The translations under genes and the position numbers were made by a program. From NCBI RefSeq assembly GCF_000758325.1, contig NZ_CP009459.1, forward strand, positions 1,364,001 through 1,428,000: 64,000 nt of DNA, given 5' to 3'. Source of the DNA: Cedecea neteri. Its GTDB lineage: Bacteria > Pseudomonadota > Gammaproteobacteria > Enterobacterales > Enterobacteriaceae. Below, one piece after another: positions 43,671-53,243 of the stretch (position 1 is its first letter; each line of letters begins with the position of its first letter). Under the pieces are notes generated by a model. It searched no databases and was not told the DNA's origin. It worked only from the letters and a program-made list of their open reading frames with translations.

Positions 43671-45077
43671 ATGGCAGGAAATAAACCCTTCAACAAACCG
43701 AACGAACCCCGCGACCGTCAGGTAGAAGGGCTAAAAATGCCGCCGCACTCGCTTGAGGCGGAGCAGTCGGTGTTGGGCGGTTTAATGCTGGATAACGAAC
43801 GCTGGGACAACGTCGCCGAGCGCGTGGTCGCCAATGACTTCTTCAGCCGTCCGCACCGCATGATCTTCACTGAAATGCAGCGCCTGCTCGAAATGAGCAA
43901 ACCCATCGACCTGATTACGCTTTCCGAATCCCTGGAGCTTCAGGGCCAGCTCGAGAGCGTCGGCGGCTTTGCTTATCTCGCGGAGCTTTCTAAAAACACG
44001 CCAAGTGCAGCGAACATCAGCGCCTATGCGGATATCGTGCGCGAACGTGCGGTTGTGCGCGAAATGATTGCAGTCGCCAATGAAATTGCTGATGCCGGCT
44101 ACGACCCGCAGGGGCGTACCAGTGAAGACCTGCTGGATCTGGCGGAATCACGCGTTTTCCAGATTGCCGAAAACCGAGCCAATAAAGATGAAGGTCCGAA
44201 AAGTATCGACCAGATTCTGGAAGCCACCGTGTCGCGTATCGAGTCCCTCTACCAGACGCCGCACGACGGCGTCACGGGCGTAGACACTGGCTACCAGGAT
44301 CTGAACAAGAAAACGGCAGGCCTCCAGCGCTCTGACCTGATTATCGTGGCGGCTCGTCCATCGATGGGCAAAACCACCTTCGCGATGAACCTGTGCGAAA
44401 ACGCCGCGATGCTGCAGGACAAACCGGTGCTGATCTTCAGCCTCGAGATGCCCGGCGAGCAGATCATGATGCGTATGCTGGCGTCGCTGTCGCGGGTGGA
44501 CCAGACCCGAATCCGTACCGGTCAGCTGGACGACGAGGACTGGGCGCGTATCTCCAGCACCATGGGCATCCTGTTGGAGAAGCGCAACATGTACATTGAC
44601 GACTCCTCCGGCCTGACGCCAACCGAAGTACGCTCCCGTGCCCGCCGTATCTACCGCGAGCATGAAGGGCTAAGCCTGATCATGATCGACTACCTGCAGC
44701 TGATGCGCGTGCCGTCGCTGTCCGACAACCGTACGCTGGAAATCGCCGAGATTTCCCGCTCGCTCAAGGCGCTGGCAAAAGAACTTCAGGTGCCGGTGGT
44801 GGCGCTGTCGCAGCTTAACCGCTCTCTGGAACAGCGCGCCGACAAGCGCCCGGTCAACTCCGACCTGCGTGAGTCCGGCTCCATCGAGCAGGATGCCGAC
44901 TTGATCATGTTTATCTATCGCGACGAGGTTTACCACGAAAACAGCGACCTGAAAGGTATCGCGGAAATCATCATCGGTAAGCAGCGTAACGGCCCCATCG
45001 GTACCGTGCGCCTGACCTTTAACGGCCAGTGGTCGCGCTTCGATAACTATGCCGGGCCGCAGTACGACGAAGAATAA
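43671..45077 (+). CDS. dnaB: Replicative DNA helicase DnaB
   Basis: 468 residues (E. coli 471). Hexameric 5'-3' helicase of the replication fork. N-terminal helical domain (about 20-170; PPHSLEAEQSVLGGLML) binds primase. The C-terminal RecA-like domain has Walker A ARPSMGKTTFA (about 225-235), Walker B LIMIDYLQLM, and the arginine-rich RSLKALAKELQVPVVALSQLNRSLEQR region. No intein. Essential gene. Confidence 0.98.
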   Translation: MAGNKPFNKPNEPRDRQVEGLKMPPHSLEAEQSVLGGLMLDNERWDNVAERVVANDFFSRPHRMIFTEMQRLLEMSKPIDLITLSESLELQGQLESVGGFAYLAELSKNTPSAANISAYADIVRERAVVREMIAVANEIADAGYDPQGRTSEDLLDLAESRVFQIAENRANKDEGPKSIDQILEATVSRIESLYQTPHDGVTGVDTGYQDLNKKTAGLQRSDLIIVAARPSMGKTTFAMNLCENAAMLQDKPVLIFSLEMPGEQIMMRMLASLSRVDQTRIRTGQLDDEDWARISSTMGILLEKRNMYIDDSSGLTPTEVRSRARRIYREHEGLSLIMIDYLQLMRVPSLSDNRTLEIAEISRSLKALAKELQVPVVALSQLNRSLEQRADKRPVNSDLRESGSIEQDADLIMFIYRDEVYHENSDLKGIAEIIIGKQRNGPIGTVRLTFNGQWSRFDNYAGPQYDEE

Positions 45078-45090
45078 AAATCCTCGTCAT

Positions 45091-45120
45091 CTTTCAAGCC
45101 ACCTTGCTGGGGCTTGAAAG
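45091..45120 (+). repeat. Perfect inverted repeat between dnaB and alr
   Basis: CTTTCAAGCC and GGCTTGAAAG pair over 10 bp with a 10-nt loop, 13 bp after the dnaB stop. No T tract follows immediately, so it is not a classical terminator. The flanking CGTCATCTTTCAAG looks like an ERIC end. Confidence 0.6.
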
Positions 45121-45164
45121 ATTCAGGGGGTAGGTTTTTGTTACTTTTTAAGCAAGGAACGAAC

Positions 45165-46244
45165 ATGCAAGCGGCAACCGTCGTCATTAACCGCCGCGCT
45201 CTGCGACACAACCTGCAACGCCTCCGCGAACTGGCTCCGAACAGTCGCATGGTGGCAGTCGTGAAAGCAAACGCCTATGGGCATGGTCTGCTGGAGACCG
45301 CCCGTACCTTAGAAAACGCCGATGCCTTCGGCGTGGCCCGCCTCGAAGAAGCCCTGCGCCTGCGGGAAGGAGGCATCACTAAACCCGTTCTGCTGCTGGA
45401 AGGGTTCTTCAATGCTGAAGACTTGCCGACGATTGCCGCCCAGAACTTCCAGACGGCGATCCACAGTATTCAACAGCTGGAAGCGCTAGAGCAGGCCGAT
45501 CTCAGCCAGCCCATCACCGTCTGGATGAAGCTGGACACTGGAATGCACCGCCTCGGCGTGCGCCCGGAAGAAGCAGAAGCTTTCTATCAGCGTCTGGCGG
45601 CCTGCAAAAACGTCAGCCAGCCGGTGAACGTGGTGAGCCACTTTGCCCGTGCCGATGAGCCGGAGTCCGACGCCACGCCGCGTCAGCTCGATATATTTAA
45701 TTCCTTCACCGCAGGCAAGCCGGGGCAGCGTTCTATCGCCGCCTCGGGTGGCATTCTGCTGTGGCCCGACTCGCATATGGACTGGGTGCGCCCCGGCATT
45801 ATCCTGTATGGCGTTTCGCCGCTGGAGCAAAAACCGTGGGGTGAAGACTTTGGTTTCCTGCCGGTGATGTCTTTAACCTCGAGCCTGATCGCGGTTCGCG
45901 ACCATAAAGCCGGGGAACCGGTAGGCTATGGCGGCACCTGGACTGCGGAGCGCGACACCTGCCTTGGCGTGGTGGCCATGGGCTACGGCGATGGCTACCC
46001 GCGCAGCGCGCCGTCCGGCACTCCGGTGCTGGTCAATGGTCGCGAAGTGCCAATCGTGGGGCGAGTTGCCATGGACATGATTTGCGTCGATTTAGGGCCG
46101 GATGCCGCCGATAAACCGGGCGATGGCGCGGTGCTGTGGGGAGAAGGTTTGCCGGTCGAACGCATCGCTGAATACTCAAATGTAAGTGCTTACGAACTTA
46201 TCACTCGCCTGACTTCAAGGGTAACAATGAAGTATCTGGACTGA
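45165..46244 (+). CDS. alr: Alanine racemase, biosynthetic
   Basis: 359 residues from [17 protein letters not shown], exactly the E. coli length. PLP enzyme making D-alanine for peptidoglycan. Catalytic Lys34 is in [10 protein letters not shown], the second catalytic base Tyr (about 255) in [10 protein letters not shown], and [13 protein letters not shown] lies near 300. A frame extension of 17 codons upstream lacks similarity; AAGGAAC is the ribosome site. Confidence 0.97.
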   Translation: MQAATVVINRRALRHNLQRLRELAPNSRMVAVVKANAYGHGLLETARTLENADAFGVARLEEALRLREGGITKPVLLLEGFFNAEDLPTIAAQNFQTAIHSIQQLEALEQADLSQPITVWMKLDTGMHRLGVRPEEAEAFYQRLAACKNVSQPVNVVSHFARADEPESDATPRQLDIFNSFTAGKPGQRSIAASGGILLWPDSHMDWVRPGIILYGVSPLEQKPWGEDFGFLPVMSLTSSLIAVRDHKAGEPVGYGGTWTAERDTCLGVVAMGYGDGYPRSAPSGTPVLVNGREVPIVGRVAMDMICVDLGPDAADKPGDGAVLWGEGLPVERIAEYSNVSAYELITRLTSRVTMKYLD

Positions 46245-46254
46245 GTGTCCTCGC

Positions 46255-46290
46255 CTGGTTTACAGTGGAAATCCGTGAACTGTAAACCAG
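46255..46290 (+). promoter_or_regulatory. Perfect 12-bp inverted repeat in the tyrB leader
   Basis: CTGGTTTACAGT (46255-46266) and ACTGTAAACCAG (46279-46290), spacer 12 bp. It begins 11 bp after the alr stop and ends directly at the tyrB Shine-Dalgarno (GGAGAA). The TTTACA/TGTAAA half sites point outward, the reverse of a TyrR box. Confidence 0.6.
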
Positions 46291-46302
46291 GAGAACCTCA
46301 CC

Positions 46303-47496
46303 GTGTTTCAAAAAGTTGACGCCTATGCTGGCGACCCGATCCTTTCCCTCATGGAACGCTTTAAAGTCGATCCGCGCAGCGACAAGGTCAACCTCAGCAT
46401 CGGCCTCTATTACAATGAAGACGGGGTGATCCCGCAGTTACAGGCCGTGGCAGAAGCAGAAGCTCGCCTGAACGCACAGCCTCACGGCGCCTCTCTCTAC
46501 TTACCGATGGAAGGCCTGAATGGCTACCGCAGCGCGATTGCCCCGCTGCTATTTGGCGCAAACCATCCGGCACTGGTGGAAGGCCGCATTGCCACCGTGC
46601 AAACGCTCGGGGGCTCCGGTGCCTTAAAAATTGGCGCTGACTTCCTGAAAACCTATTTCCCTGATTCACAGGTGTGGGTCAGCGATCCTACCTGGGAAAA
46701 CCACGTCGCCATCTTTGAAGGCGCGGGTTTCACCGTGAATACTTACCCGTGGTTCGACAGCGAAACCAACGGCGTGCGCTTTGAGGCGCTGCTGGAAAAA
46801 CTGAATACGCTGCCTGAACTCAGCATCGTGCTACTGCACCCTTGCTGCCACAACCCAACCGGCTCCGATCTCACAGACAGCCAGTGGGATGCCGTCACGG
46901 AAATTCTTAAAGCACGCAACCTGATTCCGTTCCTCGACATCGCCTATCAGGGCTTTGGCGCGGGTATGGAGCAGGATGCCTATGCCATCCGCGCGATAGC
47001 TTCCTCCGGGCAGCCGATGCTGGTCAGCAACTCCTTCTCTAAAATCTTCTCTCTCTACGGTGAGCGCGTGGGCGGGCTTTCCGTGGTTTGCGAAGACAGT
47101 GACGCCGCAGGGCGCGTGCTGGGTCAGCTCAAAGCTACCGTGCGCCGCAACTACTCCAGCCCGCCGAACTTCGGGGCTCAGGTCGTGGCGACCGTTCTGA
47201 ATGACGAGCAGCTGAAAGCCAGCTGGATTGCCGAAGTGGAAACCATGCGCGTGCGTATTCTGGAAATGCGCCAGGTGCTGGTGGAAGTCCTGACTAAAGC
47301 CGTGCCGGGGCGTAACTTTGACTACCTGGTGAAGCAGCGCGGCATGTTCAGCTACACGGGGCTAAGCGCGGCTCAGGCCGATCGCCTGCGTGATGAGTTT
47401 GGTATTTACCTGCTTGCCAGCGGTCGTATCTGCGTCGCTGGGCTTAACCATAGCAACGTCCAGCGCGTGGCGCAGGCGTTCGCCGCAGTAATGTAA
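46303..47496 (+). CDS. tyrB: Aromatic amino acid aminotransferase
   Basis: 397 residues, E. coli length; GTG start 7 nt after GGAGAA. PLP class I aminotransferase for the last step of tyrosine and phenylalanine synthesis, also acting on leucine. PLP lysine in [18 protein letters not shown] (about 247), [13 protein letters not shown] near 190, and substrate arginine in [10 protein letters not shown] near 380. In E. coli it is repressed by TyrR. Followed by a terminator. Confidence 0.96.
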   Translation: MFQKVDAYAGDPILSLMERFKVDPRSDKVNLSIGLYYNEDGVIPQLQAVAEAEARLNAQPHGASLYLPMEGLNGYRSAIAPLLFGANHPALVEGRIATVQTLGGSGALKIGADFLKTYFPDSQVWVSDPTWENHVAIFEGAGFTVNTYPWFDSETNGVRFEALLEKLNTLPELSIVLLHPCCHNPTGSDLTDSQWDAVTEILKARNLIPFLDIAYQGFGAGMEQDAYAIRAIASSGQPMLVSNSFSKIFSLYGERVGGLSVVCEDSDAAGRVLGQLKATVRRNYSSPPNFGAQVVATVLNDEQLKASWIAEVETMRVRILEMRQVLVEVLTKAVPGRNFDYLVKQRGMFSYTGLSAAQADRLRDEFGIYLLASGRICVAGLNHSNVQRVAQAFAAVM

Positions 47497-47533
47497 GTGC
47501 TCGCTAACTTAATTTAATTACCGCATGCTCCCT

Positions 47534-47563
47534 TTTCCTCTCCTGTTCGGGAGAGGAAATTTC
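47534..47563 (+). terminator. Probable terminator of tyrB
   Basis: Stem TTTCCTCTCC / GGAGAGGAAA with TGTTCG loop followed by TTTCT, about 40 bp after tyrB. Confidence 0.65.
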
Positions 47564-47712
47564 TGCTCTATTCTGTGACCCTGCCTGTTTTCTCTGACAT
47601 AAAACTGAAAAAAATCTTTGTCGATCGGTCCCCGGCAGGTATGGTCGGAAGGCTTTATGGCAAGGCTGCTCATTTTAACAACGATTAAAAACAGAAAATT
47701 TAAGGGAAAACA

Positions 47713-48426
47713 ATGCGTAAGATCGCCCTGGCACTCAGTGCCGTCTGCCTGCTGGCAGGCTTCAATCACGCCGCTTTGGCAACCGAATCCGCACCCGCTC
47801 CGCTGAATCCTGGCGTCACCGTGGCACAGCTGGCGCAACAGGTGCCAATCCACTGGGTTTCCGTGGCACAAATTGAAAACAGCCTGCTTGGCCGCGCGCC
47901 TATCGCCGTCGGGTTTGATATCGACGATACCGTGCTGTTTTCCAGCCCGGGCTTTTACCGCGGGCAAAAAGAGTTCTCTCCAGGTAAGCAGGACTACCTG
48001 AAAAACCCGGCCTTCTGGGAAAAGATGAACAACGGCTGGGATGACTTCAGCATGCCCAAAGAGGTGGCAAAAAGCCTGATCACCATGCACCTCAAGCGCG
48101 GCGACAGCGTGTACTTTGTGACCGGACGCAGCCAGACTAAAACCGAAACCGTCACTAAAACCCTGCAAAGTGACTTCCTGATCCCTGAGCCGAGCGTCAA
48201 TCCGGTGATCTTTGCCGGCGATAAAGAAGGCCAGAACACTAAAACGCAGTGGCTGAAAGAGAAGAAAATCAAAATCTTCTACGGCGACTCGGACAACGAC
48301 ATCACCGCGGCCCAGGACGTTGGCGCGCGCGGCATTCGCGTCCTGAGAGCCTCCAATTCCAGCTACCAGCCGCTACCGAAAGCAGGCTCGTTTGGCGAAG
48401 AAGTTATCGTCAACTCCGAGTACTGA
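47713..48426 (+). CDS. aphA: AphA, class B acid phosphatase/phosphotransferase
   Basis: 237 residues, signal peptide [23 protein letters not shown]. Periplasmic HAD-superfamily, metal-dependent nonspecific phosphatase with DxDxT nucleophile motif FDIDDTVLF (Asp69, Asp71), [14 protein letters not shown] (motif II) and [12 protein letters not shown] (motif III). It releases inorganic phosphate from nucleotides and sugar phosphates in the periplasm. E. coli yjbS, upstream, and yjbQ, downstream, are absent here. Confidence 0.96.
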   Translation: MRKIALALSAVCLLAGFNHAALATESAPAPLNPGVTVAQLAQQVPIHWVSVAQIENSLLGRAPIAVGFDIDDTVLFSSPGFYRGQKEFSPGKQDYLKNPAFWEKMNNGWDDFSMPKEVAKSLITMHLKRGDSVYFVTGRSQTKTETVTKTLQSDFLIPEPSVNPVIFAGDKEGQNTKTQWLKEKKIKIFYGDSDNDITAAQDVGARGIRVLRASNSSYQPLPKAGSFGEEVIVNSEY

Positions 48427-48440
48427 TCCCGGTCAGAAGA

Positions 48441-48474
48441 ACGGCAGCTAACATAAATTTGCTGCCGTTTTTTT
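48441..48474 (+). terminator. Rho-independent terminator of aphA
   Basis: ACGGCAGC / GCTGCCGT stem with a 12-nt loop followed by seven T. Confidence 0.85.
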
Positions 48475-48564
48475 AATCAATTATCTCGTCTGTTATCCGC
48501 TTTTGGCGCACACTTAATGCTGCCGCGAATGCTTCCGGTAAACGTTCAGGACGAGGAAATGAAG

Positions 48565-48918
48565 ATGACCCATTCGGATCTTTTAGAGTACTGCATGAAA
48601 AAACCCGGCGCAGAGCAGAGCGTGCACAGCGACTGGAAGGCCACGCAAATCAAAGTCGGCGATGTGCTGTTTGCCATGGTGCATGCGGAGAACCAGCGCC
48701 CGGCAGTGTCCCTCAAAGCCACGCCCGATCTGGCAGAGCTTCTGCGCCAGCAGCATCAGGACGTCTTCCCCAGCGCCCATTTGAATAAGGCGCACTGGAG
48801 CACGCTCTACCTGGACGGTTCGCTGCCCGGTTCGCAAATTTACTATCTGGTGGATGCTTCGTATCAGCAGGCGGTGGCATTGCTGCCTGAGCAGGTCAGG
48901 CAGCAATTGTCGGTTTGA
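48565..48918 (+). CDS. yjbR: YjbR, MmcQ/YjbR family protein
   Basis: 117 residues from MTHSDLLEYCMKKPGAEQ; GAGG lies 8 nt upstream, and an ATG two codons earlier is too close to it. MmcQ/YjbR family: small alpha/beta CyaY-like fold with SDWKATQIKVGDVLFAMVH, AHLNKAHWSTLYLDGSLP and YYLVDASYQQAV. Thought to bind DNA (double-wing motif), but role unknown. It ends one base before uvrA ends on the other strand. Confidence 0.92.
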   Translation: MTHSDLLEYCMKKPGAEQSVHSDWKATQIKVGDVLFAMVHAENQRPAVSLKATPDLAELLRQQHQDVFPSAHLNKAHWSTLYLDGSLPGSQIYYLVDASYQQAVALLPEQVRQQLSV

Positions 48919-51744
48919 CTACTTCAGCAGTGGCTTGAGGAAACGCGCGGTATGAGAGGCTTCGCAGGTGGCAACGGTTTCCGGCGTGCCGGAAACCAGG
49001 ATCTCGCCGCCGCCGCTGCCGCCTTCCGGCCCTAAATCCACAATCCAGTCTGCGGTTTTAATCACGTCGAGGTTGTGTTCAATCACCACAATGGTATTGC
49101 CCTGATCCCTGAGCTGATGCAGCACTTCCAGCAGCTGCTGGATATCCGCAAAGTGCAGGCCAGTGGTCGGCTCATCGAGGATATACAGCGTCTGGCCGGT
49201 GCCGCGTTTAGAGAGCTCTCGCGCCAGCTTAACGCGCTGTGCTTCCCCGCCTGACAGCGTGGTTGCCGACTGGCCAAGCCGAATGTAGGACAGGCCTACG
49301 TCGATCAGCGTTTGCAGCTTACGCGCCAGCGCCGGAACGGCGTCGAAGAATTCGCGGGCATCTTCAATGGTCATATCCAGCACTTCGTGAATGCTTTTGC
49401 CTTTGTACTTAATCTCCAGCGTTTCACGGTTATAGCGTTTGCCTTTGCACTGGTCGCACGGCACGTAGATATCCGGCAGGAAGTGCATTTCGACTTTGAT
49501 TACACCGTCGCCCTGGCAGGCTTCGCAGCGCCCGCCGCGAACGTTGAAGCTAAAGCGCCCCGGCGTATAGCCGCGTGAGCGCGCTTCCGGTACGCCAGCA
49601 AAAAGCTCGCGCACAGGGGTGAACACGCCGGTGTAGGTTGCCGGGTTGGAGCGCGGCGTACGGCCAATCGGGCTTTGGTCGATGTCGATGACTTTATCGA
49701 AATGCTCCAGGCCCTGAACTTCACGGTACGGTGCCGGTTCGGCGATTGTCGCCCCGTTCAGCTGACGCTGGGCAATCGGGAACAGCGTGTCGTTAATAAG
49801 CGTCGACTTGCCGGAGCCGGACACCCCGGTAATACAGGTAAACAGCCCCACCGGCAGCGTCAGCGTGACGTCCTTCAGGTTGTTCCCCTTCGCACCGGAG
49901 AGCTTGAGCACTTTTGACGGATCGGCGGCCACGCGCTGTTTCGGCACCGCAATTTCGCGCTTGCCGCTCAGGAATTGCCCTGTCAGGGATTCCGGCACCG
50001 CGATAATGTCCTTCATGGTGCCTTCCGCGACCACCTGGCCGCCGTGCACGCCCGCGCCAGGACCAATATCGATAATATGGTCGGCGGCGCGAATGGCATC
50101 TTCGTCGTGCTCAACCACAATCACCGTGTTGCCGAGGTTACGCAGGTGAATCAGCGTTTCCAGCAGGCGCTCGTTATCGCGCTGGTGCAGGCCGATGGAC
50201 GGCTCATCCAGCACGTACATTACGCCAACCAGCCCGGCGCCAATCTGGCTTGCCAGACGAATACGCTGGGCCTCTCCGCCGGACAGCGTTTCTGCCGAGC
50301 GGGAGAGAGAAAGGTAGTTCAGGCCGACGTTCACCAGGAATTTCAGGCGATCGCCGATCTCTTTCAGCACTTTTTCCGCGATTTGTGCGCGTTGACCGCT
50401 GAGCTTCATGTTCTGGAAGAACTCCATCGCATGGCCGATGCTCATGTCGGAAATTGTCGGCAGTGCGGTGTTTTCAACAAACACATGGCGGGCTTCACGG
50501 CGCAGACGGGTGCCTTCGCAGCTGGTGCAAGGGCGGTTGCTGATGAATTTCGCCAGCTCTTCGCGCACGGCGGAAGATTCGGTTTCTTTGTAGCGGCGCT
50601 CCATATTGTGCAGCACGCCTTCGAACGGATGACGGCGCACGGAGGTGTCCCCGCGATCGTTCATGTACTTAAATTCGATAGTTTCTTTGCCCGAGCCGTG
50701 CAGGACGACTTTCTTCACCGCGTCGGTCAGCTCGTTCCACGGGGCTTCAACGTCGAACTTATAGTGATCGGCCAGCGAGCGCAGCATGGTGAAGTAGTAG
50801 AAATTACGGCGATCCCAGCCGCGGATGGCGCCGCCGGCCAGCGACAGCTCGCCGTTTTGCACCACACGATCGGGATCGAAATATTGCTGTACGCCCAGGC
50901 CGTCGCAGGTCGGGCAGGCACCGGCCGGGTTATTAAAGGAGAACAGCCGCGGTTCCAGCTCGCGCATGCTGTAGCCGCAAACCGGACAGGCAAAGTTGGC
51001 GGAGAACAGCAGCTCTTCCGCTTTTTCATCGTCCATGTCGGCGACAACCGCAGACCCGCCGGACAACTCCAGCGCGGTTTCAAACGACTCAGCCAGGCGC
51101 TGGGCGATGTCTTCACGTACCTTAAAGCGATCGACGACCACTTCAATGGTGTGCTTCTTCTGTAGCTCTAATTTTGGCGGATCGGACAGGTCACAGACTT
51201 CGCCGTCGATACGTGCGCGGATGTAACCCTGACTGGCCAGGTTTTCCAGCGTTTTGGCGTGTTCGCCTTTGCGATCTTTAATGATCGGGGCGAGCAGCAT
51301 CAGGCGCTTGCCTTCCGGCTGCGCGAGCACGTTATCCACCATCTGGCTGACGGTTTGTGCCGCGAGCGGAATGTCGTGATCCGGGCAGCGCGGCTCGCCT
51401 ACGCGGGCGTAAAGCAGACGCAGGTAGTCATGAATTTCCGTGATAGTACCAACGGTGGAACGCGGGTTATGGGACGTGGATTTCTGTTCAATAGAAATCG
51501 CAGGGGACAACCCTTCAATATGGTCGACGTCCGGCTTCTCCATCAGCGACAGGAACTGACGCGCGTAGGCCGAAAGAGACTCAACGTAGCGGCGCTGCCC
51601 CTCAGCGTACAGGGTGTCGAATGCCAGCGAGGATTTGCCTGAGCCCGAAAGCCCGGTGACAACAATCAGTTTGTCGCGCGGGATGACGAGGTTGATATTT
51701 TTGAGATTGTGGGTGCGGGCGCCCCGAACTTCGATCTTATCCAT
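48919..51744 (-). CDS. uvrA: UvrA, excinuclease ABC subunit A
   Basis: 941 residues. Damage-recognition ATPase of nucleotide excision repair. First Walker [10 protein letters not shown] (31-39), zinc module CPVCGYS...CPTCDG near 253-283, first signature [13 protein letters not shown] near 488, second Walker [10 protein letters not shown] near 640, C-terminal zinc finger CEACQGDG...CDQCKGKR near 737-766, second signature [12 protein letters not shown] near 829. An SOS box lies 90 bp upstream, shared with divergent ssb. Confidence 0.98.
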   Translation of the reverse strand: MDKIEVRGARTHNLKNINLVIPRDKLIVVTGLSGSGKSSLAFDTLYAEGQRRYVESLSAYARQFLSLMEKPDVDHIEGLSPAISIEQKSTSHNPRSTVGTITEIHDYLRLLYARVGEPRCPDHDIPLAAQTVSQMVDNVLAQPEGKRLMLLAPIIKDRKGEHAKTLENLASQGYIRARIDGEVCDLSDPPKLELQKKHTIEVVVDRFKVREDIAQRLAESFETALELSGGSAVVADMDDEKAEELLFSANFACPVCGYSMRELEPRLFSFNNPAGACPTCDGLGVQQYFDPDRVVQNGELSLAGGAIRGWDRRNFYYFTMLRSLADHYKFDVEAPWNELTDAVKKVVLHGSGKETIEFKYMNDRGDTSVRRHPFEGVLHNMERRYKETESSAVREELAKFISNRPCTSCEGTRLRREARHVFVENTALPTISDMSIGHAMEFFQNMKLSGQRAQIAEKVLKEIGDRLKFLVNVGLNYLSLSRSAETLSGGEAQRIRLASQIGAGLVGVMYVLDEPSIGLHQRDNERLLETLIHLRNLGNTVIVVEHDEDAIRAADHIIDIGPGAGVHGGQVVAEGTMKDIIAVPESLTGQFLSGKREIAVPKQRVAADPSKVLKLSGAKGNNLKDVTLTLPVGLFTCITGVSGSGKSTLINDTLFPIAQRQLNGATIAEPAPYREVQGLEHFDKVIDIDQSPIGRTPRSNPATYTGVFTPVRELFAGVPEARSRGYTPGRFSFNVRGGRCEACQGDGVIKVEMHFLPDIYVPCDQCKGKRYNRETLEIKYKGKSIHEVLDMTIEDAREFFDAVPALARKLQTLIDVGLSYIRLGQSATTLSGGEAQRVKLARELSKRGTGQTLYILDEPTTGLHFADIQQLLEVLHQLRDQGNTIVVIEHNLDVIKTADWIVDLGPEGGSGGGEILVSGTPETVATCEASHTARFLKPLLK

Positions 51745-51832
51745 TCACCTTTCCCGGAATAATGACTGCATGCGCCTGGTATGTAGAGGTACAACCGACG
51801 GCCAGAAACGGCTAATTATGACACAATAAAAC

Positions 51833-51848
51833 CTGAATGAATATCCAG
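51833..51848. promoter_or_regulatory. SOS box between uvrA and ssb
   Basis: On the minus strand CTGGATATTCATTCAG; the E. coli uvrA box is CTGTATATTCATTCAG. Both CTG/CAG ends are kept, with T to G at the fourth base. Located between divergent uvrA and ssb, where LexA is known to act on uvrA. Confidence 0.8.
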
Positions 51849-51975
51849 TGTTTTAATGAAACGAGCTATACTTAGCCGACATTCTGGAATGTCCCTCGCA
51901 GCTATAAACATTGTGGGTGGCATAGTGTAGAATCCCCGGTTTAGACTATTTAAAAACGTTTCAGGAGACACGAAC

Positions 51976-52506
51976 ATGGCCAGCAGAGGCGTAAACAAGG
52001 TGATTCTCGTTGGGAATCTGGGTCAGGACCCGGAAGTACGCTATATGCCAAATGGGGGCGCTGTCGCCAACATTACACTGGCCACGTCAGAGTCCTGGCG
52101 TGATAAGCAAACCGGCGAAACCAAAGAAAAAACCGAGTGGCACCGCGTGGTGCTGTTCGGCAAACTGGCAGAAGTGGCCGGCGAATACCTGCGTAAAGGC
52201 TCTCAGGTTTACATCGAAGGCGCATTGCAAACCCGTAAATGGACCGACCAGGCTGGCGTAGAAAAATACACTACCGAAGTCGTGGTTAACGTGGGCGGCA
52301 CCATGCAGATGCTCGGCGGCCGTCAGGGCGGCGGCGCACCGGCTGGCGGCAACGGCGGCCAGCAGCAGGGCGGTTGGGGTCAGCCTCAGCAGCCACAGGG
52401 CGGCAACCAGTTCAGCGGCGGCGCGCAGTCTCGTCCGCAGCAGCAGAGCGCGCCAGCGCCATCTAACGAACCGCCAATGGATTTCGACGACGATATCCCG
52501 TTCTGA
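51976..52506 (+). CDS. ssb: Single-stranded DNA-binding protein
   Basis: 176 residues. N-terminal OB fold (1-115; [45 protein letters not shown]), a Gly/Gln-rich flexible linker (115-165), and the C-terminal acidic tip MDFDDDIPF that recruits replication and repair partners. AGGAG ribosome site. Divergent from uvrA, and followed by a terminator. Confidence 0.98.
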   Translation: MASRGVNKVILVGNLGQDPEVRYMPNGGAVANITLATSESWRDKQTGETKEKTEWHRVVLFGKLAEVAGEYLRKGSQVYIEGALQTRKWTDQAGVEKYTTEVVVNVGGTMQMLGGRQGGGAPAGGNGGQQQGGWGQPQQPQGGNQFSGGAQSRPQQQSAPAPSNEPPMDFDDDIPF

Positions 52507-52545
52507 TCCCCGCAGGGTGTAACCCTGTACGTAACGAACAAATAA

Positions 52546-52570
52546 AACCCTGCCTCGCAGGGTTTTTTTC
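52546..52570 (+). terminator. Rho-independent terminator of ssb
   Basis: AACCCTGC / GCAGGGTT stem, CTC loop, seven T. Confidence 0.9.
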
Positions 52571-52625
52571 TATTATGGCGGCATGAAATCTGCCGGACAG
52601 GCGGCCCTCGGATAAGGAAGATACC

Positions 52626-53243
52626 GTGGCATTTTTAGGTTTTGTTAGTGAGCGAGAGTCTCAGCGTTGGGCCGACGCCACGCCCTGGCTGCCTTCGTTT
52701 AGCTTTTATGAAAAACATCTCTCCCCGCCCATTGAGGGTTCACCGGAAGCCATTATTCAGGCTGTTCTGGCGCTGAATATGGAAGACGATCCGGTGATTC
52801 GTCGGCTACTCCGTTTGCGCCAGCTCCCTCGCCGCCTGCGCCGGGCCTTGTTTAAGTCAGAGAGTGCGGAACCGGCCGATGCCTTCGGATTTGGCTCTTT
52901 CACTCTGCTGCATCAAAGCAGCCACGAAGTTTCTTTCGGTTTGGCCGGGCGTTTCTGGCGGCCTCTGCTTGACGTAGAGTCGCTGAAAGATGCCGAAGCT
53001 TTCCAGCTTTTTGCTGACTCACGTGCGGCTAAACTGGTTCTGCGCTTTGATGTCACGCTTGAGAACAACGGCACGGCGGTATTACGTACCGAAACCTTTG
53101 TCTATTGCCCAACGCCGCGCGTGAAAGCCCTGTTCGCGCTCTATTGGATGCTCATTCGCCCGGCCAGCGGCTGGATCAGGCGGCGCACTCTACTCGGCAT
53201 CCAGCGGAAGCTGGCGGCCGTTTTGCCAGGCAGCCAGCAGTAA
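52626..53243 (+). CDS. Uncharacterised SRPBCC-like protein
   Basis: 205 residues, GTG start with GATAAGGAAG upstream. No signal peptide or membrane helix is certain. The pattern resembles a widespread uncharacterised SRPBCC-like group: LLRLRQLPRRLRRALF, FGSFTLLHQSSHEVSFGLAGRFWRP, AKLVLRFDVTLENNGTAVLRTETFVYCPTPRVKALFALYWMLIRPASGWIRRRTLL, i.e. the TET-V...F..YW..I.P.SG.IRR ending. Function unknown, lipid-like ligands possible. Its last 54 bases overlap the end of the convergent MFS gene. It lies where the gene order departs from E. coli. Confidence 0.65.
   Translation: MAFLGFVSERESQRWADATPWLPSFSFYEKHLSPPIEGSPEAIIQAVLALNMEDDPVIRRLLRLRQLPRRLRRALFKSESAEPADAFGFGSFTLLHQSSHEVSFGLAGRFWRPLLDVESLKDAEAFQLFADSRAAKLVLRFDVTLENNGTAVLRTETFVYCPTPRVKALFALYWMLIRPASGWIRRRTLLGIQRKLAAVLPGSQQ

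Noticed and set aside
46255-46290. TyrR box for tyrB
   Set aside because: The half sites are in outward order (TTTACA then TGTAAA) with wrong spacing; kept only as an inverted repeat.
49975-51165. Open frame of 396 codons on the plus strand inside uvrA
   Set aside because: Antisense to the uvrA ATPase domains; no similarity and no start signal.
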